DNA from: Amycolatopsis orientalis DSM 40040 = KCTC 9412
GTDB taxonomy: Bacteria; Actinomycetota; Actinomycetes; Mycobacteriales; Pseudonocardiaceae
Length of the DNA stretch: 64,000 nucleotides
Direction of reading: 5' to 3'
Assembly: GCF_000478275.1 (NCBI RefSeq)
Contig: NZ_ASJB01000099.1
Span: 62,001-126,000, forward strand
Positions within the stretch are counted from its first letter, which is position 1; every line of letters starts with the position of its first letter. The translations under genes were made by a program, and so were the position numbers. The notes beneath the pieces were generated by a model. The model did no database searches and was not told the DNA's origin. It saw only the letters and a list, made by a program, of their open reading frames with translations. Of this stretch, positions 8,654 through 16,183 are shown in pieces.

Positions 8654-8812
8654 ATGACCACCAACCCGACCTATGTATCGCGATACGACCAGCGAGTGAA
8701 GCTCGTGGAGAATGTGCTGAAAGAAAATTCCGCTTTGTCGGCCGAAGACTGTCACGTACTCGCCATTCGGCTGCTGCGCGCCCTCGAGGAGATTCCCGAG
8801 AAAGTTCGTTGA
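8654..8812 (+). CDS. Small conserved actinobacterial protein (DUF6307-like)
   Basis: A 52-residue cytoplasmic protein starting at ATG 8654. It reads YVSRYDQRVKLVENVLKE, then HVLAIRLLRALEEIPEKVR, two predicted amphipathic helices ending in IPEKVR. Small proteins of this pattern are common in Amycolatopsis and relatives (DUF6307 by recollection, not verified). No function can be assigned. A weak purine-rich ribosome site (CAGGGGCGAG) precedes it. It stands alone between the multicopper oxidase and a small membrane protein in the same orientation. Confidence 0.65.
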   Translation: MTTNPTYVSRYDQRVKLVENVLKENSALSAEDCHVLAIRLLRALEEIPEKVR

Positions 8813-8868
8813 CCCAACCACAATCGTTTTGAGAACTCCATGAAAACAACTCTTCCGGAAGGTCGACC

Positions 8869-9027
8869 ATGCTGATCCTGGTCATCGTTCTCCTGGTCCT
8901 CTGGCTGATCGTCGCCGTCATCGGATTCGCCTTTGAAGGTCTCTTCTGGCTGGCGATCGTCGGCATCGTGCTCTTCGTCGGCACCGCTGTCATCGGATTC
9001 GTGCGCCGCAAGGCCCTCCATCGCTGA
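8869..9027 (+). CDS. Small two-helix membrane protein
   Basis: A 52-residue protein from ATG 8869 with ribosome site CCGGAAGG. It is almost wholly hydrophobic (MLILVIVLLVLWLIVAVIG, then FWLAIVGIVLFVGTAVIGF) and ends RRKALHR, so it should form two membrane helices with a positively charged cytoplasmic tail. Such proteins resemble hydrophobic stress peptides near Hsp20 and dormancy genes in actinobacteria, but the function is not known. It lies 56 bp after the preceding small gene. Confidence 0.6.
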   Translation: MLILVIVLLVLWLIVAVIGFAFEGLFWLAIVGIVLFVGTAVIGFVRRKALHR

Positions 9028-9127
9028 ACCGTCCGGCCGCTGCGGCGACCAGGTGCCCGGTGGTCCACAAGCCCCTCGGTTGCCGACCGTCGGAAGTCGG
9101 CCGAGGCGGCAAACGACCTTCGTCCTG

Positions 9128-9141
9128 GGGCCGTAGGTCAC
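9128..9141. promoter_or_regulatory. DosR-like box before the 9178 gene
   Basis: GGGCCGTAGGTCAC differs by two bases from the reverse complement of the 26910 box and lies 37 bp before the ATG at 9178, a position suited to activation or a leader-proximal site. Confidence 0.45.
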
Positions 9142-9177
9142 TACCACCCCGTGGCCGCGATGCGACACGGTGCAGGT

Positions 9178-9435
9178 ATGACCGAACTATGGCGTGACGA
9201 CTCGGAAGACGGCCGCACCGTCGAGGTCCGTATCTATCAGGACGGCAGACTGCTGCGACGCGAACTCTGCGAGTCCGATGAAGAGGCGACGGCCGTGGCG
9301 GAGCGGTGGTGCGAGCTGGACGGCGTGACCTGTGAGGTCGACGACCTGGCCGCCCGGCACCGCGCCGGCGACATTCTCGAGCCCGAGCCGACCGATCTGC
9401 TCGACGAGGATTCCGCACGGGGCCCCATCAGGTGA
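9178..9435 (+). CDS. Hypothetical acidic protein
   Basis: An 85-residue acidic protein. The start at ATG 9178 (MTELWRDDSEDGRTVEVRIY) is preferred because the upstream in-frame ATGs would read through the regulatory-looking region. It has a beta-rich N-terminus (VEVRIYQDGRLLRRELC), a helix with two Cys (DEEATAVAERWCELDGVTCE) and an acidic tail. No domain is recognised. A DosR-like box immediately upstream suggests that it belongs to the stress regulon of this region. Confidence 0.6.
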   Translation: MTELWRDDSEDGRTVEVRIYQDGRLLRRELCESDEEATAVAERWCELDGVTCEVDDLAARHRAGDILEPEPTDLLDEDSARGPIR

Positions 9436-9702
9436 GCAAGCCTCACCTGGTCCGGGGCCCTGCCGCCATTCGCGAAACGAAGGGACGACGGAGGCGCACT
9501 GGTATGCCGCCGCACATTCGGGCGAGCACGTCACGAGTCGAGCGCCAGTATCGTTCGACCGGCACGAACACCTCGAGCTGATCGAGGTTCCGATTCGGAA
9601 GGATCGATCCCGGGACGACGGGGCGTAGGCAGGGAAATGCTTCGATGCCGGGACAACGCTCCCACGGCCGGATCAGCAACGCCTGTACAGCGAACGATGA
9701 AC

Positions 9703-9732
9703 GGCACGCCGCCCTTTGGCACGCCGCCCTTT
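9703..9732. repeat. 15-bp tandem duplication
   Basis: Two adjacent exact copies of GGCACGCCGCCCTTT (9703-9717, 9718-9732), followed by a partial third (GGCGCGCC). The location is non-coding, so this is probably a slippage product. Confidence 0.8.
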
Positions 9733-10040
9733 GGCGCGCCGACCGGCACCAGGGCCACCCCGATGCCGTGAGATGCCCGGCGTGGGCTTTCGTCCGACTT
9801 GGGCCTGAGGTCTTGAGTGACGATTCGGGTCATCGAGGGCAGGACGAACATGACGTGCCGAAGAGATCCAACGCGTCACTGTCCACAAGAGACACTTTCC
9901 GGATGACGGCAGCCTGTTTCGTACAGCGCTTTCGCGAGCGCGTCGGAATCGCCGATCACGGCCTCGGCCAGCAGGACTCACATCGCATTCCTCATGGCCT
10001 TCCTCGCTTCCGTCGCCTTCCGGCGTGTTGCGCTGAAGGG

Positions 10041-10086
10041 GCACACGGGAGTGGCCGTGGCCCCGGTGACCAGGACCCTTCGGCGC
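10041..10086. promoter_or_regulatory. Shared upstream element with DosR-like half-site
   Basis: GCACACGGGAGTGGC (10041-10055) is followed about 32 bp later by GGACCCTTCGGCGC (10073-10086). The same 15-mer, at almost the same spacing to a better box, occurs at 21980-22026. Here it sits at the 3' side of the Ddn-fusion gene, so no promoter role is obvious. Confidence 0.35.
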
Positions 10087-10088
10087 CG

Positions 10089-11234
10089 CTATCGGGACGC
10101 CTGCTCGCTCACCACGCGGAAGACCGGGATGCCGGCCGCGACGTCGGCGAAGTCCTCGATCGGCGCATGGCGGTCGACCGGAATGTGGGGCCGGGCACCC
10201 GGAGCACAGGCGAGATAACGGCGCAGCACCGGTGCGCGCAGTTCCGGTGACACCTCCTCGAGGTGAACGTGTTCGGAGCGCCCGTGTCGCAGTACGACAT
10301 GACCGTCTGCCGCGTGAACGTTGCGAACCCACTGGGTGCCCGGCCCGAGCATCGCCACGAGGTAGCGCTCGCCTTCGTGGTCGGCCACCACCAAGGGCAC
10401 CGAGACGAGTCGGCCCGAATGACGTCCGGGGACCTGCAGCGTCACCGCCCGGCGGGGCAGCACGCCGGCCGCGTAGGCGAGGGCCGCACCGTGGTTCAGC
10501 GCGCGGGCCACGCGATGAGGCCGGCCGCCGCGGTAGAGCCACCGTTCCCATCGCCGTATCGGGCTCGCCATCGTCGTCTCGACCGTATGACCGTCGCACA
10601 GGGATTCGGCGTCCTGGCGGATCACGCCCAGCGTCGCCCGCATGACAATGCGCACGAAAGGCCGGACGAGCCACCAGTAGCGCGCGAACCGGCGCGCGGA
10701 AGCGAGGTCGTCGGTGGCGGTGCGCGCCTCGTAGGAGACCAGGGTGCGGGCATTGCCGTAGGGACGCAGCGAGAACCCGGCCGCGATCCGTCCCCAGCCC
10801 GGTTCGGCGAATACGGCGAACTCGTCGGGACTCATCCCGGTCACGTCGTACCACTGAATGTCGGGTCGCCAGAACCGGCCGATCGCGCCGAGCACGATCT
10901 CCTGCCCGTCGGTCCTCCCGAGCGACAGCCATCCCGGCAATCCAGGGCTGTCCAGCTTCAGTTCGGTGAGCGGCTCCGCGGGCTTGGCCCTTCCGAGCCA
11001 CCGGGCCAGGCCGGCCGGAATTCCCCGGGCGGACATGGCCACGTCCATCAATGGCGTGTGGACCCGCGTCAGGTCCAGATCCCGGACCGCCTGCCAGGTC
11101 TCCGCGACGGCGGCGTCGACGACGACATGTTCGATCAGCGTCACGTCGAACCGGGGCAGGAAACGGTCGATCAGCAGGCCCCCGTCTTCACGCTCGGACA
11201 CGCGGTCGGGGGAGATCGTCTCGGAGTCTGTCAT
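10089..11234 (-). CDS. SRPBCC-like domain fused to Ddn-type nitroreductase domain
   Basis: A 381-residue protein from ATG 11234 with ribosome site AAAGGTGAG. Residues about 20-200 look like a START/SRPBCC ligand-binding fold (FDVTLIEHVVVDAAVAETWQ, DVTGMSPDEFAVF, SLRPYGNARTLVSYEARTAT). Residues about 228-380 look like the Ddn/DUF385 split-barrel of F420-dependent nitroreductases (VPGRHSGRLVSVPLVV at 267 onward, GPGTQWVRNVHA, VVLRHG). Ddn-type enzymes reduce quinones or nitroaromatics with F420H2 in mycobacteria. The fusion could bind a hydrophobic substrate and reduce it, but the cofactor and substrate are inferred only from family. It is cytoplasmic or membrane-associated and monocistronic. 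Confidence 0.8.
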   Translation of the reverse strand: MTDSETISPDRVSEREDGGLLIDRFLPRFDVTLIEHVVVDAAVAETWQAVRDLDLTRVHTPLMDVAMSARGIPAGLARWLGRAKPAEPLTELKLDSPGLPGWLSLGRTDGQEIVLGAIGRFWRPDIQWYDVTGMSPDEFAVFAEPGWGRIAAGFSLRPYGNARTLVSYEARTATDDLASARRFARYWWLVRPFVRIVMRATLGVIRQDAESLCDGHTVETTMASPIRRWERWLYRGGRPHRVARALNHGAALAYAAGVLPRRAVTLQVPGRHSGRLVSVPLVVADHEGERYLVAMLGPGTQWVRNVHAADGHVVLRHGRSEHVHLEEVSPELRAPVLRRYLACAPGARPHIPVDRHAPIEDFADVAAGIPVFRVVSEQASR

Positions 11235-11531
11235 GACTCACCTTTCTCTGCGAGGAACGGAAATTCAGCAGCCATGACCGGTTTTCCCAGTCGCGGGAAC
11301 GGATTCCCGCACGCACGACGGTCACCGGCTGGGCCAGTGCTCCGATAACCGATCCGGGGACACCGATGACCAGCAGAACACGCCCCGTCAGCGGTCAGAC
11401 GCAGGAAGCTCCCGTGAAGTCGAACGGGCGGCGCGACGGGCCCCGGCCGCAGGACGACGGGTTCTTTCCTCGACTGTCACCACGGTTCCTCCACTGCCTC
11501 CGATGCTCCGGCTGTGATCACGCCGGAGTCA

Positions 11532-11567
11532 GAGGCTTAGGTCCGCTCGGCCGGGGACCTAAGCCGT
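11532..11567. promoter_or_regulatory. Facing DosR-like sites (inverted repeat)
   Basis: GGCTTAGGTCC (11534-11544) and GGACCTAAGCC (11555-11565) are exact reverse complements around a 10-bp spacer. The right half belongs to GGGACCTAAGCCGT (11554-11567), similar to the box at 22063. The site could serve the divergent promoters of the Ddn fusion and the slipin. Confidence 0.5.
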
Positions 11568-11651
11568 GTCCTGTCAGTCTGTCCGATGGGCTTCGTGATC
11601 CAGGTGGTCCCTGGCGGTGCGGAGCGGCGAGCCCTCGGGAGGCGATCGTGT

Positions 11652-11665
11652 GGCCCGAAGGTCCC
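11652..11665. promoter_or_regulatory. DosR-like box upstream of the slipin gene
   Basis: GGCCCGAAGGTCCC matches the reverse complement of the perfect box at 26910 except at position 3. It lies 86 bp before the slipin ATG. Confidence 0.5.
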
Positions 11666-11750
11666 GGCCCGGGCTGACTTCCGGCTGTAGGCGAGGCGAT
11701 GTCCGAGGACTTGGCTGGGGTCATGCTCTACCGTCGAACGGAGAATCGTC

Positions 11751-12611
11751 ATGGGTAGCTGGACCATTGCCGCCATCGCCGCCGCTGTGCTGCTGGTGGC
11801 GGGTTTGTCGATCAGAATCGTGAAGCAGTACGAGAAGGGTGTTTTGTTCCGGCTGGGCCGGGTCGTCGGGGTGCGGGAACCGGGTCTGCGGCTGATCATC
11901 CCGGTGATCGACGTGCTGCGAAGGGTGTCGCTGCGCATCGTCACGATGCCGATCCAGTCGCAGGGCATCATCACCCGGGACAACGTCAGTGTCGACGTGT
12001 CCGCGGTCGCCTACTTCCGTGTCGTGGATGCGGTGAAGTCGGTCGTCGCGATCGAGAACGTCTACGCGGCGATCGATCAGATCGCCCAGACGACCCTGCG
12101 GAAGGTGGTCGGACAGCACACGCTGGACGAGACCCTGTCCGAAACCGACGCCATCAACCGGGACATCCGCCAGATCCTGGACGTGACCACGCTCGACTGG
12201 GGTGTGGAAGTGACCCTGGTCGAGCTGAAGGACATCCAGCTCCCGGAATCGATGAAGCGGGCGATGGCGAAGCAGGCCGAGGCCGAGCGGGAGAAGCGAG
12301 CCAAGATCATCAACGCCGAGGGTGAGGCACAGGCCGCCGCGGCGCTGGGCGCGGCGTCGGACACGATGATGGAGCACCCGCTGGCGCTCCAGCTGCGCAA
12401 TCTGCAGAGCCTGGTCGAGATCGGGGTGGACAAGAACACCACCGTCGTGTTCCCCGCACCGTTGATGAGCACCATCGGCGAACTGGGCTCGTTCCTGTCC
12501 CGCGAAGCGGCGGCGGCGAACGCTTCGGTCCCGTCACCGGTGGAGCCGGTCATCACGGTTCCGGCGCAGGAAGCACCGGCCAACGGTGGACCGGTCCCGG
12601 CGTCCGCCTGA
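11751..12611 (+). CDS. Slipin family SPFH/band 7 membrane protein
   Basis: A 286-residue stomatin-like (slipin) protein. Residues 1-22 form a membrane anchor, followed by IVKQYEKGVLFRLGR, the family signature, and the SPFH domain through about residue 200 (QGIITRDNVSVDVSAVAYFR, LDWGVEVTLVELKDIQLPE). A charged helical segment (AMAKQAEAEREKRAKIINAEGEAQ) probably mediates oligomerisation. Slipins scaffold membrane microdomains and often partner with NfeD proteases, but no NfeD gene is adjacent. The C-terminus is Pro/Ala-rich. Two DosR-like sites upstream suggest induction with the other stress genes. It converges on the DUF302 gene with a hairpin between. Confidence 0.93.
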   Translation: MGSWTIAAIAAAVLLVAGLSIRIVKQYEKGVLFRLGRVVGVREPGLRLIIPVIDVLRRVSLRIVTMPIQSQGIITRDNVSVDVSAVAYFRVVDAVKSVVAIENVYAAIDQIAQTTLRKVVGQHTLDETLSETDAINRDIRQILDVTTLDWGVEVTLVELKDIQLPESMKRAMAKQAEAEREKRAKIINAEGEAQAAAALGAASDTMMEHPLALQLRNLQSLVEIGVDKNTTVVFPAPLMSTIGELGSFLSREAAAANASVPSPVEPVITVPAQEAPANGGPVPASA

Positions 12612-12622
12612 CCGTCCGGTCC

Positions 12623-12655
12623 GGGTGCCGGAGACCTCATCTTTCGCCGGCACCC
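12623..12655. terminator. Stem-loop between convergent slipin and DUF302 genes
   Basis: Arms GGGTGCCGG (12623-12631) and CCGGCACCC (12647-12655) pair perfectly around a 15-nt loop, just after the slipin stop. There is no T-run, as is common in high-GC actinomycetes. Confidence 0.6.
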
Positions 12656-12779
12656 ACCTGACCTGATCCGACCGCTCCCCCCAGGACCAAACCCCGGCCG
12701 GTGCCGTGGCAGCAGGCAGTCCGTCTTACCGGCGCCTTCGACACCAATGCGGTTCACGTCCGCGCTCCGTCCGCTCACC

Positions 12780-13175
12780 TCAGGGCGTGGTCAGGGTTTC
12801 GAGCGCCGCACGGATGCGTTTGCCCGCCTCGTCGGCGACGGGGCGGAGTTCCTCGCGTTCGGGCACGTCGATCATCACCCGCGGATCGAGCGCCTGGACC
12901 AGCGTGCGCTCGGCACCGACGGCGCGGACGACGACATTGCAGGGCAACAGCAGACCGATCATGCGATCCACCTCCAACGCGCGGTGGGCCAGCGCCGGAT
13001 TGCACGCGCCGAGGATCACGTAAGGCTCCATGTCGGCGTCGAGCTTCTCGCGCATGGTCGCCTTGACATCGATCTCGGTCAGCACCCCGAAGCCCTGCTT
13101 CTTCAGCGCCGCGCGCACGTCGGCGATGGCCTTCTCGTACGGCAGTTCCAGGGTGACACTCAGGTCGTACCTCAT
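12780..13175 (-). CDS. DUF302 domain protein
   Basis: A 131-residue DUF302 protein. The ATG at 13175 is chosen because AAAGGA lies about 10 nt upstream; an ATG at 13184 is too close to that site. It reads MRYDLSVTLELPYEKAIADV and continues with the family core GFGVLTEIDVKATMREKLDADM, YVILGACNPALAHRAL, IGLLLPCNVVV. DUF302 proteins are small cytosolic proteins often found near sulfur-oxidising or thiol-stress genes; their activity is not established. It is the last gene of the operon that begins with the MBL-rhodanese gene, 38 bp after the TauE-type exporter, so a role in sulfane-sulfur metabolism is likely. Confidence 0.9.
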   Translation of the reverse strand: MRYDLSVTLELPYEKAIADVRAALKKQGFGVLTEIDVKATMREKLDADMEPYVILGACNPALAHRALEVDRMIGLLLPCNVVVRAVGAERTLVQALDPRVMIDVPEREELRPVADEAGKRIRAALETLTTP

Positions 13176-13213
13176 GGTGAGCATTCCTTTCTTTCCCGGT
13201 GACAGCCGGTATC

Positions 13214-14002
13214 TCATCCGCCGTGCAGTGCGGCGGGTGCGAATACCGCCGCGGTCGCGACTCCGGCCGCGACCGTCAGAACCAGAGAGGCGAACGCGCG
13301 CCGGACGATCCGCTCCGGCAGCCGGCTTCCGAACCGACCGGCCACCAGCGAAGCCAGGAGGGCCGCTCCGGCGAAGGACAGCGCGACGGCGAGGTCCGGC
13401 ACCGTGGTCGCGTGTGCGGCCAGCCCGCCCAGCGAGGTGAGCACGATGACCACCAGCGAGGTCGCGACCGCTTCCGGCGCGGTGAGTCCCAGCAGCATGG
13501 TCAGCGCGGGCACGATGACGAATCCGCCGCCGACACCGAACAGACCGGTCAGCACGCCCACGACGGCACCGGCGCACAGCGCCTTGGGCAGGCACCTGCG
13601 CCAGTTCACCTCGCCCTCGCCGACGCGGCAGGCACCTTCCGGCTCGCTGGTGGCCGTGAGCATCCGTACCGCCACCACCGCCATCAGGACGGCGAACGCG
13701 ACCAGCACCCATCTGTCCGGCAGCAGCTTTCCGAGTGCGGTACCGGCGAACGCGGCCGGCACACTCGCCGCGGCGAAGACGAGCGCGACGGGCCAGCGAA
13801 TCACCCTCGCCCGCCATCTGGCCACCAGACCACCGGCCGCTGACACCGCCACGACCAGCAGCGACGTCGGGATCGCCGCACTGAGCGGCAACCCGACCCC
13901 ATAGACCAGCGCCGGGATCGCCAAAATGGAGCCGCCCGCACCGAGCATGCCCAGTGCGGCGCCGATGACGAGGCCGAACGCCACGGCCGGCAGCATCGTC
14001 AT
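13214..14002 (-). CDS. TauE/SafE-type sulfite/anion exporter
   Basis: A 262-residue membrane protein from ATG 14002 with about eight helices in two repeated halves: VAFGLVIGAALGMLGAGGSI near the N-terminus and AGAVVGVLTGLFGVGGGFVI in the second half, each carrying the GxxxGxxGxGGG/S motif of the TauE/SafE family. The family exports sulfite, sulfonates or related anions. It starts 10 bp after the MBL-rhodanese stop and precedes DUF302, so it probably removes sulfite or thiosulfate made by persulfide oxidation. Regulation is expected from the CstR-like operators upstream of the operon. Confidence 0.9.
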   Translation of the reverse strand: MTMLPAVAFGLVIGAALGMLGAGGSILAIPALVYGVGLPLSAAIPTSLLVVAVSAAGGLVARWRARVIRWPVALVFAAASVPAAFAGTALGKLLPDRWVLVAFAVLMAVVAVRMLTATSEPEGACRVGEGEVNWRRCLPKALCAGAVVGVLTGLFGVGGGFVIVPALTMLLGLTAPEAVATSLVVIVLTSLGGLAAHATTVPDLAVALSFAGAALLASLVAGRFGSRLPERIVRRAFASLVLTVAAGVATAAVFAPAALHGG

Positions 14003-14012
14003 GGCGCCGGCC

Positions 14013-15371
14013 TCAGCCGACGGCCATGGGCAGTCCGGCCCGCGCCGCCCGATCGAACTCGTCGTCCACCGCGACGACCCGGCGCCCGGCCGCCGCGAGC
14101 ACCGAAGCCGCGATCGAGGCACGGTAGCCCGCCTGACAATGCACCCAGACTTCACCGGCAGGCACCTCGCCCACGCGGCCCAGCAGCTCGTGCAGGGGGA
14201 CGTGCAGGGCGCCGTCGATGTGGCTGCGGGCCCATTCCAGATCGCGCCGGACGTCGAGAACGGTCACCGGCCGGTGGTGGCGGACCAAGGCCAGCTCTTC
14301 GAAGCGCGCCCGGGGAAACGTGCCCAGTGACGCACCGCCCGACCATTCCGCGGGAGTGCCCGTCGCCGCGGTTTCGACGCGGTCGACGCCGATCCGGAGC
14401 AGTTCACGCTGCGCTTCGGCGACCTGTTCGGGGGTCTCTCCGAGCAGGGACAGCGGGGTGCCCCACGGGATGAGCCAGCCCAGGTAGGTGGCGAAACTGC
14501 CGTCTATGCCGAAGTTGAGGCTCCCGACCAGATGACCCGCCGCGAACGCGGTCCGTGAACGCAGGTCCACCACCCACTCCCCCGCTTCGATGCGCGAACG
14601 CAGCTCGCCGGGTTCGGCCTTCGCGGGCGCGGTGAGGTCTGGGGCGTCAGGGCCCGCGCTGTTCGCCGGGCCCATGTGCGCATAGTAGGCCGGATAGGCG
14701 TCCAGACCGGCGAGCAGTTCGTCGACGTAGGCCTGTTCGTCCTGGCTCAGCACCGGGTTGACCCGCTTCTCCCGGCCGATCGTCGACCGGTCGGCCGCCG
14801 ACTGGGTGGCGGAGCAGAAGCTGCCGAATCCGTGCGTGGGGTAGATCTCGGCGTCGTCCGGCAGTACCTCGGCCAGCCGATGCGCCGACGCGTACTGGCG
14901 CTTCACCAGCTCGCCGGTGTGGTCGGGGCCGAGCAGGTCGGGACGGCCGGTCGAGCCGTACAGCAGGGAACCGCCCGTGAACACGGCCGGGACCCGATCC
15001 GGTGCTTCCAGGACATAGGACAGATGCGTGAACGTATGCCCTGGTGTCGCGAGTGCGCGCACGCGCAGGGAGGGCCCGACCTCGACCACGTCACCGTCCC
15101 CGACAGGCGCGCGTTCGAAGGAAACCGGATCGGCGGCGTTCACGTGATAAGCCGCACCCGTGGCGCGAGCCAGCGCGAGTCCACCGGTCACGTAGTCGTT
15201 GTGGATATGGGTTTCGAATACGTCCGTGATCCGCAGCCCGCGCGCTCGGGCCAGGTCCAGGACGCGATCGATATCGCGCTGCGGGTCGACCACGAACGCC
15301 ACCTCGCCATCACCGACAAGGTAACTGCGGTCGCCCAAGGTCGGCGTGTCGATGGCGATGATCTCGATCAT
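14013..15371 (-). CDS. MBL-fold hydrolase/dioxygenase fused to two rhodanese domains
   Basis: A 452-residue protein of the persulfide dioxygenase-rhodanese type. Residues 1-240 are a metallo-beta-lactamase fold with HIHND (55-59) and GHTFTHLSYVLE, the iron-binding pattern of ETHE1/CstB-like enzymes. A first rhodanese domain (about 255-340; VVDLRSRTAFAAGHL) lacks the catalytic Cys. The second (about 365-452) has it in CQAGYR (Cys412). Such proteins oxidise glutathione- or low-molecular-weight persulfides and transfer sulfane sulfur, giving sulfite or thiosulfate. It heads an operon with the TauE exporter and DUF302. A perfect CsoR-family palindrome lies 13 bp upstream of the start codon. Confidence 0.93.
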   Translation of the reverse strand: MIEIIAIDTPTLGDRSYLVGDGEVAFVVDPQRDIDRVLDLARARGLRITDVFETHIHNDYVTGGLALARATGAAYHVNAADPVSFERAPVGDGDVVEVGPSLRVRALATPGHTFTHLSYVLEAPDRVPAVFTGGSLLYGSTGRPDLLGPDHTGELVKRQYASAHRLAEVLPDDAEIYPTHGFGSFCSATQSAADRSTIGREKRVNPVLSQDEQAYVDELLAGLDAYPAYYAHMGPANSAGPDAPDLTAPAKAEPGELRSRIEAGEWVVDLRSRTAFAAGHLVGSLNFGIDGSFATYLGWLIPWGTPLSLLGETPEQVAEAQRELLRIGVDRVETAATGTPAEWSGGASLGTFPRARFEELALVRHHRPVTVLDVRRDLEWARSHIDGALHVPLHELLGRVGEVPAGEVWVHCQAGYRASIAASVLAAAGRRVVAVDDEFDRAARAGLPMAVG

Positions 15372-15383
15372 GATCCTCCTTTC

Positions 15384-15399
15384 ATACCCCCAGGGGTAT
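15384..15399. promoter_or_regulatory. CsoR/CstR-type operator 1
   Basis: ATACCCCCAGGGGTAT is a 7+2+7 palindrome of the CsoR-family type, immediately upstream of the MBL-rhodanese start at 15371. Binding would block the operon promoter or ribosome loading. Confidence 0.85.
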
Positions 15400-15438
15400 T
15401 AGAATCCAGGATACCGCAACCGGACCGGCGATCTCTTG

Positions 15439-15454
15439 ATACCCCGGGGGGCAT
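15439..15454. promoter_or_regulatory. CsoR/CstR-type operator 2 (imperfect)
   Basis: ATACCCCGGGGGGCAT keeps the A/T-C4-G4-A/T layout with one substitution. It lies between the divergent MBL-rhodanese and zinc-ribbon genes. Confidence 0.55.
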
Positions 15455-15567
15455 AGTGGAAAACCGGCACTTCCTTGGCCTGAACCAGCATCTCAGCGCC
15501 AGAACGCGAATATCCAGTGCTCTTGGTCCCTTGTACGCGTGACCACCGGGACGCCTGGCTCGACTGG

Positions 15568-15581
15568 TACCCCTGGGGGTA
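15568..15581. promoter_or_regulatory. CsoR/CstR-type operator 3
   Basis: The core TACCCCTGGGGGTA forms a G/C-rich palindrome, 44 bp before the zinc-ribbon ATG at 15625. Confidence 0.75.
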
Positions 15582-15624
15582 TACTGAACACAAGAAGTGG
15601 CCTTGACCCTGGTGAGGAACCCAG

Positions 15625-15786
15625 ATGTGCCAGAAGATCGTCTGTCCGAAGTGCGGGAAGCCGACCTACCGCGGCTGCGGCGACCACGTCGAGCAGGTAC
15701 TGGGCGACGTACCCGCCGCCCAGCGCTGCTCCTGTTCCGCCGAACGGCCCGAGCGGAAGTCCCGGCGCCTGTTCGGCCGCCGCTGA
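15625..15786 (+). CDS. Small zinc-ribbon protein
   Basis: A 53-residue protein from ATG 15625 (ribosome site GAGGAAC). It reads MCQKIVCPKCGKPTYRGCG and then DHVEQVLGDVPAAQRCSCS, with CPKC and CSC forming a likely zinc knuckle, plus a basic tail (RKSRRLFGRR). Small Cys-rich proteins of this pattern are often found beside CsoR-family repressors in actinobacteria. It may bind metal, nucleic acid or sulfane sulfur; no activity is known. It is transcribed divergently from the persulfide operon, from a promoter with its own CsoR-type palindrome, so it should be induced by the same signal. Confidence 0.75.
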   Translation: MCQKIVCPKCGKPTYRGCGDHVEQVLGDVPAAQRCSCSAERPERKSRRLFGRR

Positions 15787-15834
15787 GTACGGAAAGGGCA
15801 GGCGGAACTTCCCTCCGTCCTGCCGCCTGGAGCG

Positions 15835-16098
15835 TCAGGCCAGGGTGAGGAACAGCTTCTCGAGCTGTTCACGATCCGCGGCGCCCTGCTCGGAGTCATC
15901 GGACAGGCACTGTTCCAGCCCGCTGGCGATCAGCCGGAACCCGGCCCGGTCGAGTGCCCGCGACACGGCGGCGAGCTGAATGATGACGTCCCGGCAGTCC
16001 CGGCCGTCATCGATCATCTGGATCAGGCCACCGACCTGGCCCTGCGCCCGCCGCAGCCGCTTGCGCACATCCGCGACCACGTCTTCGTTCAGCTCCAC
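15835..16098 (-). CDS. CsoR-family repressor, CstR-like (persulfide-sensing) ligand set
   Basis: An 87-residue all-helical repressor. GTG 16098 is preferred as start because GAGGAGG lies just upstream; longer frames run through the operator. It has the family core VADVRKRLRRAQGQVGGLIQMI. Cys35 (RDCRDV) and Cys64 (LEQCL) are present, but the copper-ligand His of true CsoR, four residues before the second Cys, is Gly60. Two Cys without the His is the pattern of CstR, which forms Cys-Cys polysulfide links. With the neighbouring persulfide enzymes this supports a sulfane-sulfur sensor rather than a copper sensor. A palindrome at 16112-16129, before its start, indicates autoregulation. Confidence 0.85.
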   Translation of the reverse strand: MELNEDVVADVRKRLRRAQGQVGGLIQMIDDGRDCRDVIIQLAAVSRALDRAGFRLIASGLEQCLSDDSEQGAADREQLEKLFLTLA

Positions 16099-16111
16099 AC
16101 CGACCTCCTCT

Positions 16112-16129
16112 GGTACCCCCCAGGGTACC
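16112..16129. promoter_or_regulatory. CsoR/CstR-type operator 4 (autoregulatory)
   Basis: GGTACCCCCCAGGGTACC is a near-perfect palindrome overlapping the leader of the repressor gene that starts at 16098. Confidence 0.75.
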
Positions 16130-16183
16130 GGGCCAGAAGCTCCGGCTCGCACCTGTCATCACTTCAGGCCGCTCCGCACCGTG

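Larger units (their letters stand above)
9436..10088. other. Non-coding stretch, no credible gene
   Basis: Several frames are open here on both strands, but none has family resemblance, a ribosome site or sensible composition. The stretch contains a 15-bp tandem duplication (9703-9732) and a regulatory-looking element at 10041-10086. It may include degraded gene remains that can no longer be recognised. Confidence 0.6.
11278..11750. other. Regulatory intergenic region before the slipin gene
   Basis: No gene is credible here. Visible signals are an inverted repeat GCGGGAA/TTCCCGC (11293-11310), a pair of facing DosR-like sites (11532-11567) and another box at 11652-11665. The divergent genes are the Ddn fusion (minus) and the slipin (plus). 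Confidence 0.6.

Noticed and set aside
9436..10088. Open frames on both strands in this gap
   Set aside because: No ribosome sites, no family features and low-complexity composition; the tandem 15-mer repeat produces part of the openness.
15400..15542. Short plus-strand frame VENRHFLGLNQHLSARTRIS
   Set aside because: It lies inside the regulatory region between CsoR-type operators, has no ribosome site and no family resemblance.
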